The translations under genes and the position numbers were made by a program. A stretch of 64,000 bases of DNA from Mucidula mucida (Eukaryota; Basidiomycota; Agaricomycetes; Agaricales; Physalacriaceae), in the NCBI GenBank assembly GCA_015501055.1, contig JADNYV010000013.1, positions 422,144-486,143 of the forward strand, in the 5' to 3' direction. The notes below the pieces were generated by a model. The model was given only the letters and a program-made list of their open reading frames with translations. It was not told the DNA's origin and did no database searches. Position 1 is the stretch's first letter; each line of letters starts with the position of its first letter. Below, one piece after another: positions 33,400 to 45,857 of the stretch.

Positions 33400-35245
33400 G
33401 TTCCCCTCTTGCGCGCCAAATAGCTTACCACTACTCTAGATACCTCCATTAAATCATCCTTCCGATATCGTTGGGAATGGTACGCGTCGATTTCGAAACG
33501 TCTTCGACCGATAATCTCTACTCCAGGACTGAGAGCTACTTCTGTGATCGTTCTCAACACGGCGAAAGCTGTAACGGACCTGCTCGACAAAAATGCCGCA
33601 TACGCCAGCCGACCACGATGGCCCATGGTCGAACTTCTGGGTCGACAAAAGTACGAGACTTCCGAATCCAGATGCTTCGAGTTTTCGGCTAAAACATTCT
33701 AGTAACATTGTATTCACCTACTACAACGACCGTCTAAAGAAAATGCGCACAACTCTTACAAATGTCGCTCAGTCAATCCTATGTTTCGACTCACTTGACT
33801 GATCTATTCGATAATCACTCCTTTGACCTCTGCCTTGCGATGAGCAAGTCTCCGGATCTATAATGTTGTACAAGTCTGAGTTGATGACCTCAGCATCCCT
33901 GCCACCTTTGAAATGACTTCAATACTAGGAAAATCAAGAAACTAATCGCAATGTTCTCCTACGGATACAAACCTGATGCCGCATATCTCCACCTCGCCGA
34001 AAGCGTAGCAGAACAGACCGGGGAGGCAGTTCAACCGGGGCGTTGGTTCGTGAATTCATTTCCAGCACGTCGGTATACTTTATTCCGTCGTTCTCAACAT
34101 ACTGACATCGACGGTGATGTGGATTCCGAGATGGATACCATTTGTCACTTTTCAGCGGTGGGCTTGTCTTGCCAGGCAGTCGTACGAGGAAATGGTCAGA
34201 ATACCTTTTGAAAAAGTGAAGCTGGCGGCGGTACTGTGATTTTCATTCAACTCCGAGATTTTTTCTGAAGAAAGGTAGGAAGAAGAGCGTAATGGGCTCG
34301 CGCTAGTTCCGCGGAACCTCAAAAGTTCTCAAGCAAATTCTCCAGACGACGAAGAGATATTGATGTATGCTGCTGGTAGCCTTTTCAGCGGTAAATCGTC
34401 ATGATATTTCAACGCACGTCATACGCTTATCATCCTCCGACAGCTGGCACAGAAAGTGTAAGTCATTACCCAGTCAGAGTTTACCACAAGACCGAATCTT
34501 CTCAAGCTCACCACCGTCATCGTCAATTTCTTGGAATTGATTGCCAATCACGCAGAAGTCCAACAAGAGGCCTACGCGGAAATCGTCCAAATCGTTGGTC
34601 GGAACGACCTTCCCGCTGCCCGTCACATTGAGCATTTGTCGTTCGTGCAGGACGTTATCAAGGAGGTACGCCGCCTCCATCCGGCCGTACCTCTGGTTCC
34701 ACATAGCAATACTACAGAGCAAACCTATTTCGGTTTTCGGATACCGAAGAAGTCCTGGGTTATGGGAAATATCTGGTGGGGTGTTTCTGCAAGAACGGAT
34801 GATCTCTTCACTGCTCACACCGATCTTAGGGCTGTTCTTCATGACGAATGTATCTATTCCGACCCAGACAACTTCCTTCCGTCCCGTTATCGACGTGACG
34901 ATTCTCCGGACCCTCGCAAGTTTGTTTACGGGTTTGGACGGAGGTACATGCGGTCTTTCACCAACTACTAGCACCTCTGGCGTTTCCGACGATTGACAGG
35001 CGTTGCCCGGGATCAAATTTCGCCGACCAATACCTCTGTTTGAGCATTGCTCGTATTATTACTTTGTTTGAGATCTTTCCCGCCACAGATGTGCATTGTC
35101 ACTGCTGGTCTTGTGGCGTCAGTTTTCCCTTTGGTATTATCGTCCATATATTTATCGAGTTCGTCTAGCATGCCCAAAACTCTTTCGTCTCGAATGTCTC
35201 TGCGACCTGGGAGTGAAATGCTTCTGGAACGTGCTGGTCGGTTAA
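33400..35245 (+). CDS. Cytochrome P450, poorly conserved or decaying
   Basis: A heme monooxygenase of the CYP type found in basidiomycete secondary metabolism. Near 33545, VIVLNTAKAVTDLLDKNAAY and ASRPRWPMV match the N-terminal region; FTYYNDRLKKMRTTL follows. At 33951, MFSYGYKPDAAYLHLAE leads to VQPGRWFVNSFPA. The I helix is split by introns: AAGSLFSAGTES then a stretch ending NFLELIANHAEVQ. FVQDVIKEVRRLHP carries the K-helix ExxR (EVRR), and the GTGGGG intron at 34774-34830 joins GNIW to AVLHDE. The heme loop FVYGFGRR joins RCPGSNFADQYL across a 63-base intron. The N-terminal anchor and several exon joins could not be resolved and the C-terminus seems to slip frame. It may be a pseudogene. 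Confidence 0.65.
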
Positions 35246-36442
35246 AGTAGACGGACCTATGCGTAAGGCTTCTACACTTTGAGTCTCTGTTAGTGTGTCG
35301 TAGTCCCAGAGTCGTGTTTGGTGTCGACATCTATAGCTATCCCATTCGATACGATACAGAGCTATGCTATGGACTACGCCAACTGAAATGCATTTGTCTA
35401 TTTCCGACTTCGAACATCCCCTGGGCGCGGGTGACTTCGAAGAAAATGATGCTGTTTTGGAAATCTATACAGCAAGCACGCGAAGATTCGAGTGCAATCT
35501 TACTAGGTAGGTATTTCTGATTAATAGGATCTTGCCATACTGCCTGAGATCGTCTTACACTGTTTAGTGACTTCAAAAATACGGGTCTCTTCGCAGCAAG
35601 CAACTCCGTGCTTGCATTTCTGTCACTCCAAGATCTTGCTTTAGGCACGCAGGGAACGGCGTCACTAGTCAGTGTGTTCGACAGATCAGTCGCGCTCCTC
35701 AAACCATCCGCTATTCAATGAATGCAATATGATCTGCAACGCCAATGGCTGCAAGACGACGAAGTTCCCGCCATTGAGCTAATCCTGTTCAGTGATTCTT
35801 TAGGCACTCCGGCTGCTAATAACAGCTCTATCGCGATTCTTGGTGCTGGCACTTTTCAGGCCTGACCTGCACCACCGATAGTAAGTCAGTACGTACTAGT
35901 ATACATCTGTCGGATGTCGTACAGCTTATGCCGGCCAATGTTGCCCAGTATCGTATGTAAATGGTACAATATGCCCACGACTGCCTCAAGGAGACTTGAA
36001 CAACGGTTCAATTTTCAGGGAGGCTTTTTCGGAAAGGTTTTTCTGTTGGTTTCATCCGATTCTCGCCCGATGCCACATGTTTTTCCTGCAAATTTGAGGC
36101 CGTGCAGAGAGCGTCGGCCGCGTCCGAGTCTGTGTCCCAACAACGACCATCCGCCAGTCCACCATTGTCGATCAAAGTTAACCCCTGAACAACGTTCTTT
36201 GTGCGCCACGATCGTCATCCAGGAATGGCGACCCTTTGCCATTGCTTGTAGTATTGACATATTAAGCCAGCCACTCGTGGGCGATATAAATGCAGCGGAA
36301 TATGCGCTTTTTCTTTCCCAAACCTTCACGATCTCGAGCAGGGTAAGCGGGGTTTCCGTGTTTCCCTCTTCATCACAGTGACTGATGGCCTCACAGACCT
36401 CGCAACCACTTTCCTTCACTGAACAACGTATTTCCAACTACA
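35246..36442. other. Intergenic, no supported gene
   Basis: Only short open frames. Nothing at 35293-35702 or 35914-36381 resembles a family or shows consistent splicing. Confidence 0.4.
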
Positions 36443-37009
36443 ATGACTGCCCCTCCCATCGCATCTACCACGTCATCAGTGGATTCGAGCCCACAGGCCG
36501 CCACTCATGCAGACCACCCACAGCTTGCTTTCCCCAGCACTCCCTACCAAGCCATGATAAAAATCACACCCGAAGATGCAGTGGTGTACGGCCACCTCAA
36601 GGCAAACCCCCGCGACCTACCATACCCTCTCAATCGCAGACCGCGGTGGCCCGCCGCGACCGATCCTCCAAAAGGCCGGCGTCTCTTCGATGGCAACTTT
36701 TATGACGACATGCACAATATCAAGAAGGGCCGCCTTTACATGGGGCCTGAGATCGACCCGAAGCATGTTTACCTTGGGGGGAAGACGATGTCGGAGTTGC
36801 ATGAGGAGATGAGCAACCGCCATGCTATGATCATGGCGTCCTACCGCGTGAACCTTGCGCTGCATCGCAATATGAAGGAGAAGAAAAGGGAAGAGAGAAT
36901 GAAGGCGGGATTTGTGCATGCGGGATTCGCGGTGAAGAAGAGGATGGAGCAGGAGAGGGAAGAGGCGAGGAAGAGGAACTTGGAGGCTCAGCAGGCGGAC
37001 ACGCAGTGA
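36443..37009 (+). CDS. Conserved small protein of unknown function, 188 residues
   Basis: A single uninterrupted frame. The N-terminal 35 residues are Ser/Thr/Pro/Ala rich. A central block (residues about 35-105) reads like a folded core: MIKITPEDAVVYGHLKANPR, RPRWPAATDPPKGRRLFDGN, KKGRLYMGPEIDPKHVYLGG. The last 75 residues are strongly helical and charged (HRNMKEKKREERMKAGF, KKRMEQEREEARKRN), likely a coiled coil. I do not recognise the family. It is convergent with the nitrilase, only 100 bases apart. Confidence 0.7.
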   Translation: MTAPPIASTTSSVDSSPQAATHADHPQLAFPSTPYQAMIKITPEDAVVYGHLKANPRDLPYPLNRRPRWPAATDPPKGRRLFDGNFYDDMHNIKKGRLYMGPEIDPKHVYLGGKTMSELHEEMSNRHAMIMASYRVNLALHRNMKEKKREERMKAGFVHAGFAVKKRMEQEREEARKRNLEAQQADTQ

Positions 37010-37109
37010 TGATTGAGTAGATACATAATACAGTTGAAGTATTTTTTGCTAGTGTTTACCAATGTAGACTTACATTCACACGTTGAAATGGAGTCGCTGC
37101 GTGCATTGC

Positions 37110-38468
37110 TCACGCCTCCTTCGACTCCTCGCTGACTGCACGGGTATAAGTGAACGTGTGGCTGGATTTGAGGTTGTCGATTTCGTTCACTTTCACTTCG
37201 TTGCTCTGGGCTTCCGCGGACAGGCTATACGAGACGGGTGCCCAGTTCTGACCGTGAGCTTCAGTGTGCAGCAGATCGAAGCGAGAGCTGATACCGAGCG
37301 TTAGCGAACCGAGAGCGATGCGACATATACGAAAACTTACTAGTTTCCCATCGTGTCGGCGACTAGCTTCACCTCATCGATCTTGCTCAAGGAAATATCC
37401 GCGTAGAGGATAGCCTCTTTGCCAGCGTCGACCGGTTCGGTAAGCGCACCACCGTCGGGTCCGTAGATCTTCGAGTAACAGCTTAGTGTAAAAAAGTGAA
37501 AAAGGCTGTTTCGATGCGTACCACAGAAAATCCACCGCCGGGGAACGTGAACCAAGGAAAGCCTGTCAGCTTCATTTTTTCCGCTCCCGCCTCGCTCACG
37601 ACGTGGCAGCAGCACAGCCCGAAACAGCCGCCCTCCATCGAGACGTTCTGCGTCATGCGGCTGGATGCCTCGCCGCTAACGATATACGGCGATCCGCCGG
37701 TGCCAGGAGGGAAGGCAGGCCACCAGCCGCCGACGAAGATCTGCGGGTACTGAGAGTAGAAGTGCGTCTTAAGCCAGGGCTGAATGTGCTCCCAGCAGTT
37801 GATGGATCCCAATCTGCCGTAGGGCGTCTGCACGACGTTGTGGATGGACTGGGCACTGCCGTCGCCGAAGATGGTCTTTTCGTAGTGCGTAGGCTGGAGG
37901 AGACGGTGAGTGAGTATTTCATGCTGAACAGGAGGGCGAAACGACCAACCTTGATCTTGCGGCGGTGGTTTGCAATCCTGCCGTCAGGTAGGATCGTGGC
38001 TTGGGCGATGTATAGAGATGCGCCATCGCGTTCGGCGAAGCCGAGGACGATGGTAACGTCAGCCTCTTTGACGGCTTCGCGGATGCGATCCATCTCGGGC
38101 GAGTGTAGAGGGAGCGAATTCGCTTGATACTCTTTCAGGACTTGGGACGTAACAACAAAGTTGTTGGCCCAGGGAGTCCATGGATAACCTGTACGTTACA
38201 GTTGGAAAGACAAGGGCGCGAAGGTAAGAGACTTACCAGGAACGAAGACCTCAGGAAAGCCGATGATTTTGGCACCCTCTGCCGCAGCTTCACGAACGAT
38301 TCTGATGACCTTGTCGACGCCACCTTGGAGATCGAGCCACACGCTTTGGTTTGAACGTTAATGCTTGGAGGACTGGATAGATGAGGACGCTACTCACGGT
38401 TCAGCCTGTACGGCAGCGACTTTGAAGACCTGGCGGTCAGAATTCGAGGGGGAGAGCGTGATAGGCAT
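37110..38468 (-). CDS. Nitrilase / cyanide-hydratase-type C-N hydrolase
   Basis: Hydrolyses organic nitriles to acids, or cyanide to formamide in the closely related fungal cyanide hydratases. It starts [20 protein letters not shown] at 38468. All three catalytic residues are visible: the Glu in [10 protein letters not shown] (near 38265), the Lys in NHRRKIK (near 37955) and the Cys in [13 protein letters not shown] (near 37795). Other family stretches are [36 protein letters not shown] and [20 protein letters not shown]. The C-terminus ends at the TGA at 37110-37112. Several introns of about 50-60 bases occur. It diverges from the Sec39 gene with a 564-base gap. Confidence 0.88.
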
Positions 38469-39032
38469 TTTGTATCTCTGATAAGTGGTTGATGTGAGGG
38501 GTGAGAGTAAATGGAAGGCCCATTCTCAGAGCTTTTATATCCTGAGAGGCGAAGGTAGTACGGGGTAATGAACGGATGGAAACGGGAGGTCTTCTATTAC
38601 TAGAGGCGTCAAAGCAGACAGGGTGCTCTGTAGAGTGCACATTCTACGCCGAAAGAATTATGTTGTCATGTCGTAAAATCGGCGACGAAGAAGACACAGT
38701 GGAAACTTGCTGTTCGCATTCAAACCGGTTAAGCCCGGCTCATGTATGAAGGTTCGCATTCGCAGTTTTGTTAGTAGGGAAAAAGTCATCTGATAGCCTT
38801 TCAACCGATGATCAAAGCAATAACCCAGTTGGGAGATGAATTGTTGACCGTCATGCGGACATATGGTGAGTGCTAGCGTCAAAGTTGAGCAGACATGGTG
38901 AGAGAGACGAGGTAGTAGTTCTCAAGATGGGAAGATTGGCGATAGCCCTTGCAGTTGGTTCGACTTCGTGATGTGCGGTGATTGCCGGATCCGGAAGAGA
39001 AAGGGCGTCATGCGCGTGTCGAGTTACCAAAA

Positions 39033-42000
39033 ATGGCCTCACCTTCTTACACATCATGGCTCAGCCTTGTAGACAGCGAGCTCACTGTCGAGAACGTCCA
39101 CGAGCACCTGGACGCGCTGCAGGATGATCTATGGGTCGCTGCAGCCTGCCACGACCGCCTGGTTAATGACGTGGAGGTGCAGCAAGCCCTACTAAGAATT
39201 GGTCTGCAGAGAACATCCCAGGCTGTCCAGCGCTGCAAGGACGCCCTAAACCTTCCTAGCGCGGACTGCGAATCACCGGAATCGCTGCAACTTGACGCCG
39301 CCGTCGCATATTTCCAGGATTTACCCATCGACGCGCAATTATGTCGTCTCCACGGGTTGTTGCTGGGGCGCCAGTACCGGCTGGTCACGTACGTGGAGAT
39401 GTGCAAGGACATTCCGGACGATTTCGGGGTCAGTACTGACGAAGATGCTGAATGGGAGGATGATCCATGGGCCGAGTCTTCAGGTGGACAGCGTGTCTCC
39501 AAAGAAGCCTTAAACTTTCCCGTCGCACCGTCTGCGTTCTTAAACTTTCCCGTCGCACTGTCTGCATTCCTCACCAGCGAATTAGTCCCGTCGGCCTGCT
39601 ATATCACCATTCAAGCACTCTTCCCTTCTCTTTGCGTTCTCCTTGACCGGCACGGGGCTGATCTCTGGTCATATCGATTCACTATTTACGACTCTTTCCC
39701 CGCCCATGTCGATCCGTCTCAGTATCGCGATTTACTTCCTCGTGTCAGCTCCGCGGAGGACGCGGAATCACCGCCTTCTTGGCGACATGCCAAACTGGAA
39801 TTGGACCCTTCGCAAATTCTCATCATCAACGCTTCCGCCGCCGCGCTAGGAATAGCACTCAATGTATACTCTGCGCCATCTGCTCAGGATGTATGCCTCA
39901 CAAGCGGAGAACTATCCGATTGGTACATTCGACGCGTGGAGACGATCATGCTGTCCACCGGTATTATGGATTTTGCCTTGGCTGTAATTCAGCATGGCGC
40001 TTCTCAAGGTGTCCCAGAGCTTGACGAGCTAGGGGAAGACTTGAGTTTGCTTACGCGTCTTGTATATGATGCTCCGGGTGCCGACGAAGAGTGGACGATG
40101 GAACGGTGGAAGAGTATGGAACCAGCGGTCATCGTTCGTGCATATACTGCGCACTCTACCGCCGAATCTCTTCCCAACGATATTCTCCATCTTGTGATGC
40201 CCTATCTTTACGTGCTTGAGTCTCGCGCTGAACGCTCCGGGAACCCCAATCCTCGCCTTCACACGGACCTTCTGTACGACTTCATTCTGACGGCTCCTCT
40301 AGAACATGTTGCTTCTATTTTTGAAGCCTCCAAACCAACGTCGCCTGCATCACAAAGAGTTATCAAAGACGATGAAGATATGGCGCGTCTCGCGCTTGCT
40401 TGCCTCTACGGTAGCAATAGTCTCGACGAATGGCCTACTATGAGTCGAATATTTGAATGTCTTCCCGCTTGGGACATGTCGAATTATCAGGACTATAACG
40501 AGGATATCGCGGACACGACCATCGCGTCTCTCGGTGACTTTGTCACCCCCACCATTGCTCGGCCTCGATGCACGCCTTCAGATCTCATGATTTTCTTCAA
40601 GCCATTGCCCATTTCCTCGTTATCGAGGGCGCTCGATATTCTAGATGTACATCTAGAGTCCGGCGAAATTCTTTCACGTTGGAATGTTCCTGCTCACTTC
40701 AGCTGGTTCTTGCAGAGTAGGAACAATGTGAACGAGCAGCGAGCTTGGGCTAATAGAATGGCGCGTCGGGCAGGAGGATCAACTGATGAATTGAAGACCC
40801 TCGAGGACTGGGAATGGTTGCTTGAGGATATGTTGAAGCTGGCGGGTAAAGGTGACAGTGAGTTGAGAGGAGCTTTTGGTCTGCTATCCGTGAATGAAGT
40901 CATCCGAATCTTCTTCAGCGGACTGCTCAGCACCGCTAGTAAGCGCGTTTCCCTTTGCTCAGTTTTTGTCTGAGCTATTTCTTAGGATTCGATGTTGCGA
41001 AGATCATGCTCCGTCAAAACCGTCACGTTTCTTCGTTGAGTCCCCAAACCATCGAGGAGATTTGCTTGACATCCTCACGCGAATTCTACGACAATGCGAG
41101 CTCTGGGAATTACAAAGTTGGCGATATGAAATCGGCTTACGACTGGTAAGTTCATCTACCATGAAAGAACTCACTTCTAACATGCGTATATACAGCCTCG
41201 AAGTACCGGCACTCTCCGAACAAATAGCGAAGGAGAGAGAGTTCATAGAGGCAACGTCTAGACTATCGTCCTTCAACGTCATGTCTCGACCAGGTATACC
41301 CATATCACCCATCGAGATCCGTCTAACCAAGGACCGCATATCTCTCGTCTCCCGCCTCCTCGTCAGTAACTACGATGCATATAAGCACGCAGAGGTGATA
41401 TTAGACCTCGTGTATATGCTCGGTTTCCGGGGCGACCTTGTTGCAGAGGTGAAAACTTTGGCAATGCTGGCTGATGCCGCCCTACAATCGCAGGACTTTG
41501 ATCGCGCGTACGCCACCAGCGCGCGCATGATCAACACTGTCCTGGACATGCGCCACACGAATTCTTCTGACCAGAAGGTGAAGGAAGCAAGTGAGGTGTG
41601 TTGGGTGGCTTGTTATCAGCTTGGACGCCATCCAGAATTCGAAGCTATCGACCAGAAGATGGTCTTGCTTGGCCGCTCGCTTGAACTATGTCCCCCAGAA
41701 CAACTTCATGAGGTCCTCTCAGCTTGGAGCCGGTTGGAAAAGGAAGATATCGACCTGCGGGAGACCAGGCTCATGGAACGGGAAGCTCTCGGCGGACGTG
41801 TTGTTCCTCAGAAACGGGCTGCCGCGGTGATGTCGGGCGAATCGAGACGGCCGTCACTACGTTCGAGGCTTGCCGACTTCCATCTTCCTGCTACGCCGCT
41901 CCTCAACACGCCAGATGCGGCTGCGCTGGCGAGCAAGACGTTCAAGTCTGTAGCAGCCAACTTTCCATTTAGTCGGGGACGGCCGATGTCGGATTGGGGG

Positions 42001-42123
42001 AGCGAGTCGAATCGCAGTGATAGTCGGACGCGGGACGGGGACTCCGATGTTTCGGCTCAAGCGACGCGGGTGTTTTCGAAAGGTATTGGCTGGTTGCTCG
42101 GGGCTGATGAAGAACAAACATGA
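39033..42123 (+). CDS. Sec39-domain protein (Dsl1/NRZ tethering complex)
   Basis: Sec39 (NBAS in animals) is an alpha-solenoid subunit of the Dsl1 complex, which tethers Golgi-derived COPI vesicles at the ER. Start chosen at 39033 (MASPSYTSWLSLVDSE); no upstream ATG is in frame before it. The first exon runs to about 40938 without interruption. A GTAAGC intron follows, then a second (GTAAGT) near 41148-41197, and CLEVPALSEQIAKEREFIEA opens the last exon. Family-typical stretches there are LRLTKD-like IRLTKDRISLVSRLL, YMLGFRG, and CWVACYQLGRHPEFEAI with LGRSLELCPPEQL. The C-terminal 100 residues are Ser/Arg rich. Length is about 990 residues. A 30-base in-frame tandem repeat lies in exon 1. 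Confidence 0.82.
39511..39570 (+). repeat. In-frame 30-bp tandem duplication inside the Sec39 gene
   Basis: Two adjacent 30-base units differ at two to three positions and encode NFPVAPSAFL and NFPVALSAFL (residues about 160-179). The duplication keeps frame and lies after the acidic stretch DEDAEWEDDPW, in a likely surface loop. Confidence 0.9.
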
Positions 42124-42385
42124 ACTTCTTGTTACATGAGAGTATCTTTTCAGGTACTTGTCTCCATCAATCTAGGTGACTGAATCTACGGGATTTTGAC
42201 TGGGGTGAACAGCATTGCTTATCTTTAATGATTGGTATCTCAGGTCATTTTTCATTATCCTGCTTCTCCTTCGTCCGTGGCTATATAGTTGCTATTGATC
42301 TGTGAACATCTGACTCGTCGCGCAGAGTAACCTCAATCACGATCGTTCCTATTCAAGTATTGCGGCTCCTCTCTGGGCCTCGTAT

Positions 42386-44881
42386 ATGACTTACAAAACA
42401 GATGAAAAGAAGCTTGCAAGATGGATTTTGACTCGCGCTGAAGAGCTTGATATTATTTCCTTGGACGAGTCTGCTACGGTAATACCTCCACCACAGCCTG
42501 TGTCCTCCAAGTCGAAAAAGAGGAAAGGCAAAGGGCGCAAGGCTGAGCCTACACCAACACCTCTTCCTACAGACTTGAAAGCCGGGCAGATGGCTAGACT
42601 GGCCGCTAGAATGTGAGTTTCTGTTGCTCCTGTGCACCATACTGAAAGCCTCTAGATCTGCACGGACGGTACAGAAATGTCCTCTAGACGTGCTAAAGAT
42701 CATAGATTCTGTGATATCTCTACGCACATCTGTCAAGAAATTCTATGAAAGCCTCCCCGGTGCACGAAGCGGGGAGCAGCTCGCGCGCTGCAAATCGCAT
42801 GCATATTGGTTGGAGAAGCTACGAGACGTCCGCGACGTCCTAAGGGGCTGTCCGTCCCATGCGATGGACGGTCAGCTGACCAGCACCCGCTTTGTGGTCG
42901 ATAGCTTCATGCAGCTTTTGGGGCTCGACGATGACGCTGAAACTGTTCCGGCCAAAGACGATTTCCTGCCCGACCATCTCAAGACCAAGACGAAGGCCAA
43001 GGGACAGCCCATGCATGAGCGTCTCCTCGACGACTTTAGCATCCGTTCCGACTTGGATGAGGATTCGGACGATGTTGAAATTGCTGCTTGGTTCCTCTTC
43101 CAGGATATGCAGCACATGCGCGACTATGTGAAAGAGACGTGGCTTGACTATACCGAAGGACGGACGACGCTCGTTACAGCTTCGTTCCTCTCGACAGAAG
43201 CTGTTGTCATCGTGAAGGAGATGGAAAAAGAGTTTTTCGACACCTTTTCGTCCCACTTCAAGCATCGCACCTATGCCGATCTCATGGCGGCAATGTTTCC
43301 AGACGTTGAATCTTCCTTTGAGAGATTTTACCCCTTCCTGAAGACACTGCCACACACCACACAAAACTTCCTTATGTGCATGACATGGGCGCGCATCTTT
43401 TTCTACGGAAAGACGATTGTGAAGGAGGTATACAGGGCCCCTTTGCCTGGGTCAATTGTCGAGTTTGATCCTAGCGCAGACACGTCTGGATGGACGGAAG
43501 AGCGTTTCAGGGTGGAGAGAGATGGGCTGTTAGTGAAGCACCTCGCCGAGGTTCATTTCCAGGCTCTTCGATCGTCGGTGAAACAGCAGTGCATAGACGA
43601 AAATGCACTTGTAGGAGACTTCCGCGCCTTCCTCGATGACAAGGACCACACTGTTCCGCTTCACCTCGTCTTCCAATGGCAGATTTGGCAGGATCATGTT
43701 GTCATTAATCGGCAGTGTCTGCAACAGTCCTTGGATCAGCTCCAAGAGGTCCCGAGAAATGTGACAAATGCCGCCCGCCACTGGCTGCAGAAGGGCTACA
43801 GTCCTGAGCTCTACACGGACAACCACGTCGAAGGAAGCAAGCGGGATGTGGAGACTCATCTGATTGAACAATCGCCCAAGATAGTTTTTGATGACGAGCT
43901 TGGTGAGACGAAGAGGCGCGACAGGTTACGGACAATCATTGTCCCCTTTCAGATATTCCTCTACAACCCGTGGGGTTGCGGTATCGCCATTTCAAAGATC
44001 CTCTGTCTCACACAACATATCTGCACGGACATCATCAACGGCACTGGCCTTTTCACCTCTACCCTACAGCTCTACGACGCTCTTCTTCAGCACGGAAAGA
44101 TCGAGCGCTGGCCCCTCATGGACCACCTCTTGGACATTTCTGCACCCACGATGTATCATGCCGGACGCCCCAAGCCGGGACCTTCCTCATCGCAAACAAC
44201 ATCGCCAACGGCGGCGATCCCTCCCGCATGTCGGGGCAAAACTATCCCAATTATCGATGCGACGGACATGGCACGGGCGCGTTGAGGCCTGGGGGCACCT
44301 GGCTGGAGCGCATCATGGAAACACAGAAATTTGTCCTCACAGATAAGGATATTGAGGAGCTGTTTCCTCGTCCCGGAGACGAGAAGCAGGTCACAGTGCC
44401 AAAGCCTGTTGTGGGTTCGCGCACGGCGCGCTTTGGTTCGAAACACTGTGACCCGTATACACTCCTTTGCGCGCTCAAGGACCATGTGGCGGCTGAGTTC
44501 GAGAACAGCGGGTTGGGCGTGGACTTGTTCATGATTGAGATGTTCTCCATCTGCGTCTTGCAGCAGTGGAATCGCTGCGCATGGTCGTATTTTGTGCAAT
44601 TCTTTGGTGAGGGGTATATGGAGCGTCCGTCGCAGGTTGTTTTTTTGGTTGGGTATCTGTTCATGGGGTTGGAGTCTCGGGAGAAGGTCGCCGAGAGGGG
44701 GCACGTTATAAGTGAAGATTCGGTGAACAAGATGTTTAACGAAGCGGCGGCGGCTTTTCAGAAAGCGAAAGAGGATGTGGAGAGAGGTATTGCTAAGGGA
44801 GGAAGTATCTCGTACTTTGGAGAGCGTGACCATGGGGCATTTTGGAACGAATTCAGAACCGCAACTCTTCACAAATTTTAA
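42386..44881 (+). CDS. DUF6604-like protein of unknown function
   Basis: It starts MTYKTDEKKLARWILTRAEE, followed by a basic Ser/Lys linker (SSKSKKRKGKGRK), the layout of fungal DUF6604 proteins. An intron (GTGAGT to CTCTAG, about 42614-42656) leads to a long exon with CPLDVLKIIDSVISLRTSVK and the acidic stretch DLDEDSDDVEIAAWF. The last part, GTWLERIMETQKFVLTDKDI to ATLHKF, is in another frame. The change happens near 44240-44290, where I see no convincing intron, so a one-base frameshift near 44283 is possible. The C-terminal motif MFNEAAAAFQKAKEDVE recurs as a relic at 47.2 kb. No catalytic motif is evident. Confidence 0.7.
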
Positions 44882-45086
44882 CTCGGTTATATTTTGCGCC
44901 ACACAGCGATTCACAAATAAATGTTTGCATACACTCGCAGATCTGCATGGTAGAGAGGATGAGCAACGAAATATAGCCAGTTGGAAAACGAGAAAGTGTT
45001 TCTCAAACTTTCTTTGAATTCGTGTCACCAACACAATGACAATATTTCACCACTGCTACAATATGCAATTAACCACTTGTATCCTT

Positions 45087-45774
45087 CTATAAGGTCTTGA
45101 ATGCCGTATTGAACGTAGCATAAGCCAGAAGTCGCTCTGGGGAGAACTGACATTGAGATTAGCACACATTTGCAAGGCATTCAAGATGCAACCTACTTTC
45201 AGTACCGCTCGTCCTTGAATTAGGCCCATTGGAACAGGTCCATACCTCCGTGAATCCCGCGAATAAGGCAGATTGTCCCCATTGACCCATACATGTCCCC
45301 GAGGCACTACAATATGCTCCGAAGAAGGGGCGTATTGACCTGTTGGGTCCACACATATGGTGTCGCCCGGCAGCCCAACTATTCTTTTGCAGACAATTTG
45401 CAGAGGATCTTGAGGTGATTTCAGTGTGATAATTTCCCCGCGCGCAAAGGTTACAGGGTCCCGACGAACAGACAGTCGGTCTTCGATAATCCAATCTCCT
45501 CGAGCAGCCAATGTTGGAAGCATGGATGGACCGGCAGTCTCAACATGCCTTGTAGTAAGTAGAATGTCCTGTCAAAGTGTAAGAACTCACCAGTGCGGGT
45601 CTACCGACATAGTCAAAGAACAGATGAGCAATACAGAATACATTGGTGATCTGGTAGAATAGGTTATTTAGCAGATGACTAGCGAGACGGGCTATTTACA
45701 GCAAGGAGAGTGCGCGCGCCAGCGGTAGCTGTCCTTTTGATAGTTCCTGTGGGAATGCGGGAGAGGTACTGCAT
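45087..45774 (-). CDS. Mitochondrial inner membrane protease subunit Imp1
   Basis: A type I signal peptidase of the S26 family that cleaves intermembrane-space sorting signals. It starts MQYLSRIPTGTIKRTATAGA at 45774. Exon 2 has HLFFDYVGRPAL. After a GTGAGT intron comes the catalytic-Ser box AGPSMLPTLAARGDW, then VCKRIVGLPGDTICVDP with the catalytic Lys, and the conserved HVWVNGDNLPYSRDSRRYGP. The NP/SRDSRRYGPV box separates Imp1 from other signal peptidases. The last small exon ends in LLAYATFNTAFKTL before the TAG at 45087. The next gene starts only 83 bases away on the other strand. Confidence 0.87.
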
Positions 45775-45857
45775 CTCGCCACGTACACGAAAGAATGCAG
45801 CTGAGGCTTGAATTGCCGGATTTTTGCCGGACTGATCGCAGGTTGTCTCCGACCATC

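Noticed and set aside
44156..45034. 292-codon minus-strand open frame opposite the DUF6604 gene
   Set aside because: It is antisense to a conserved coding exon, begins in the convergent 3' region and shows no domain.
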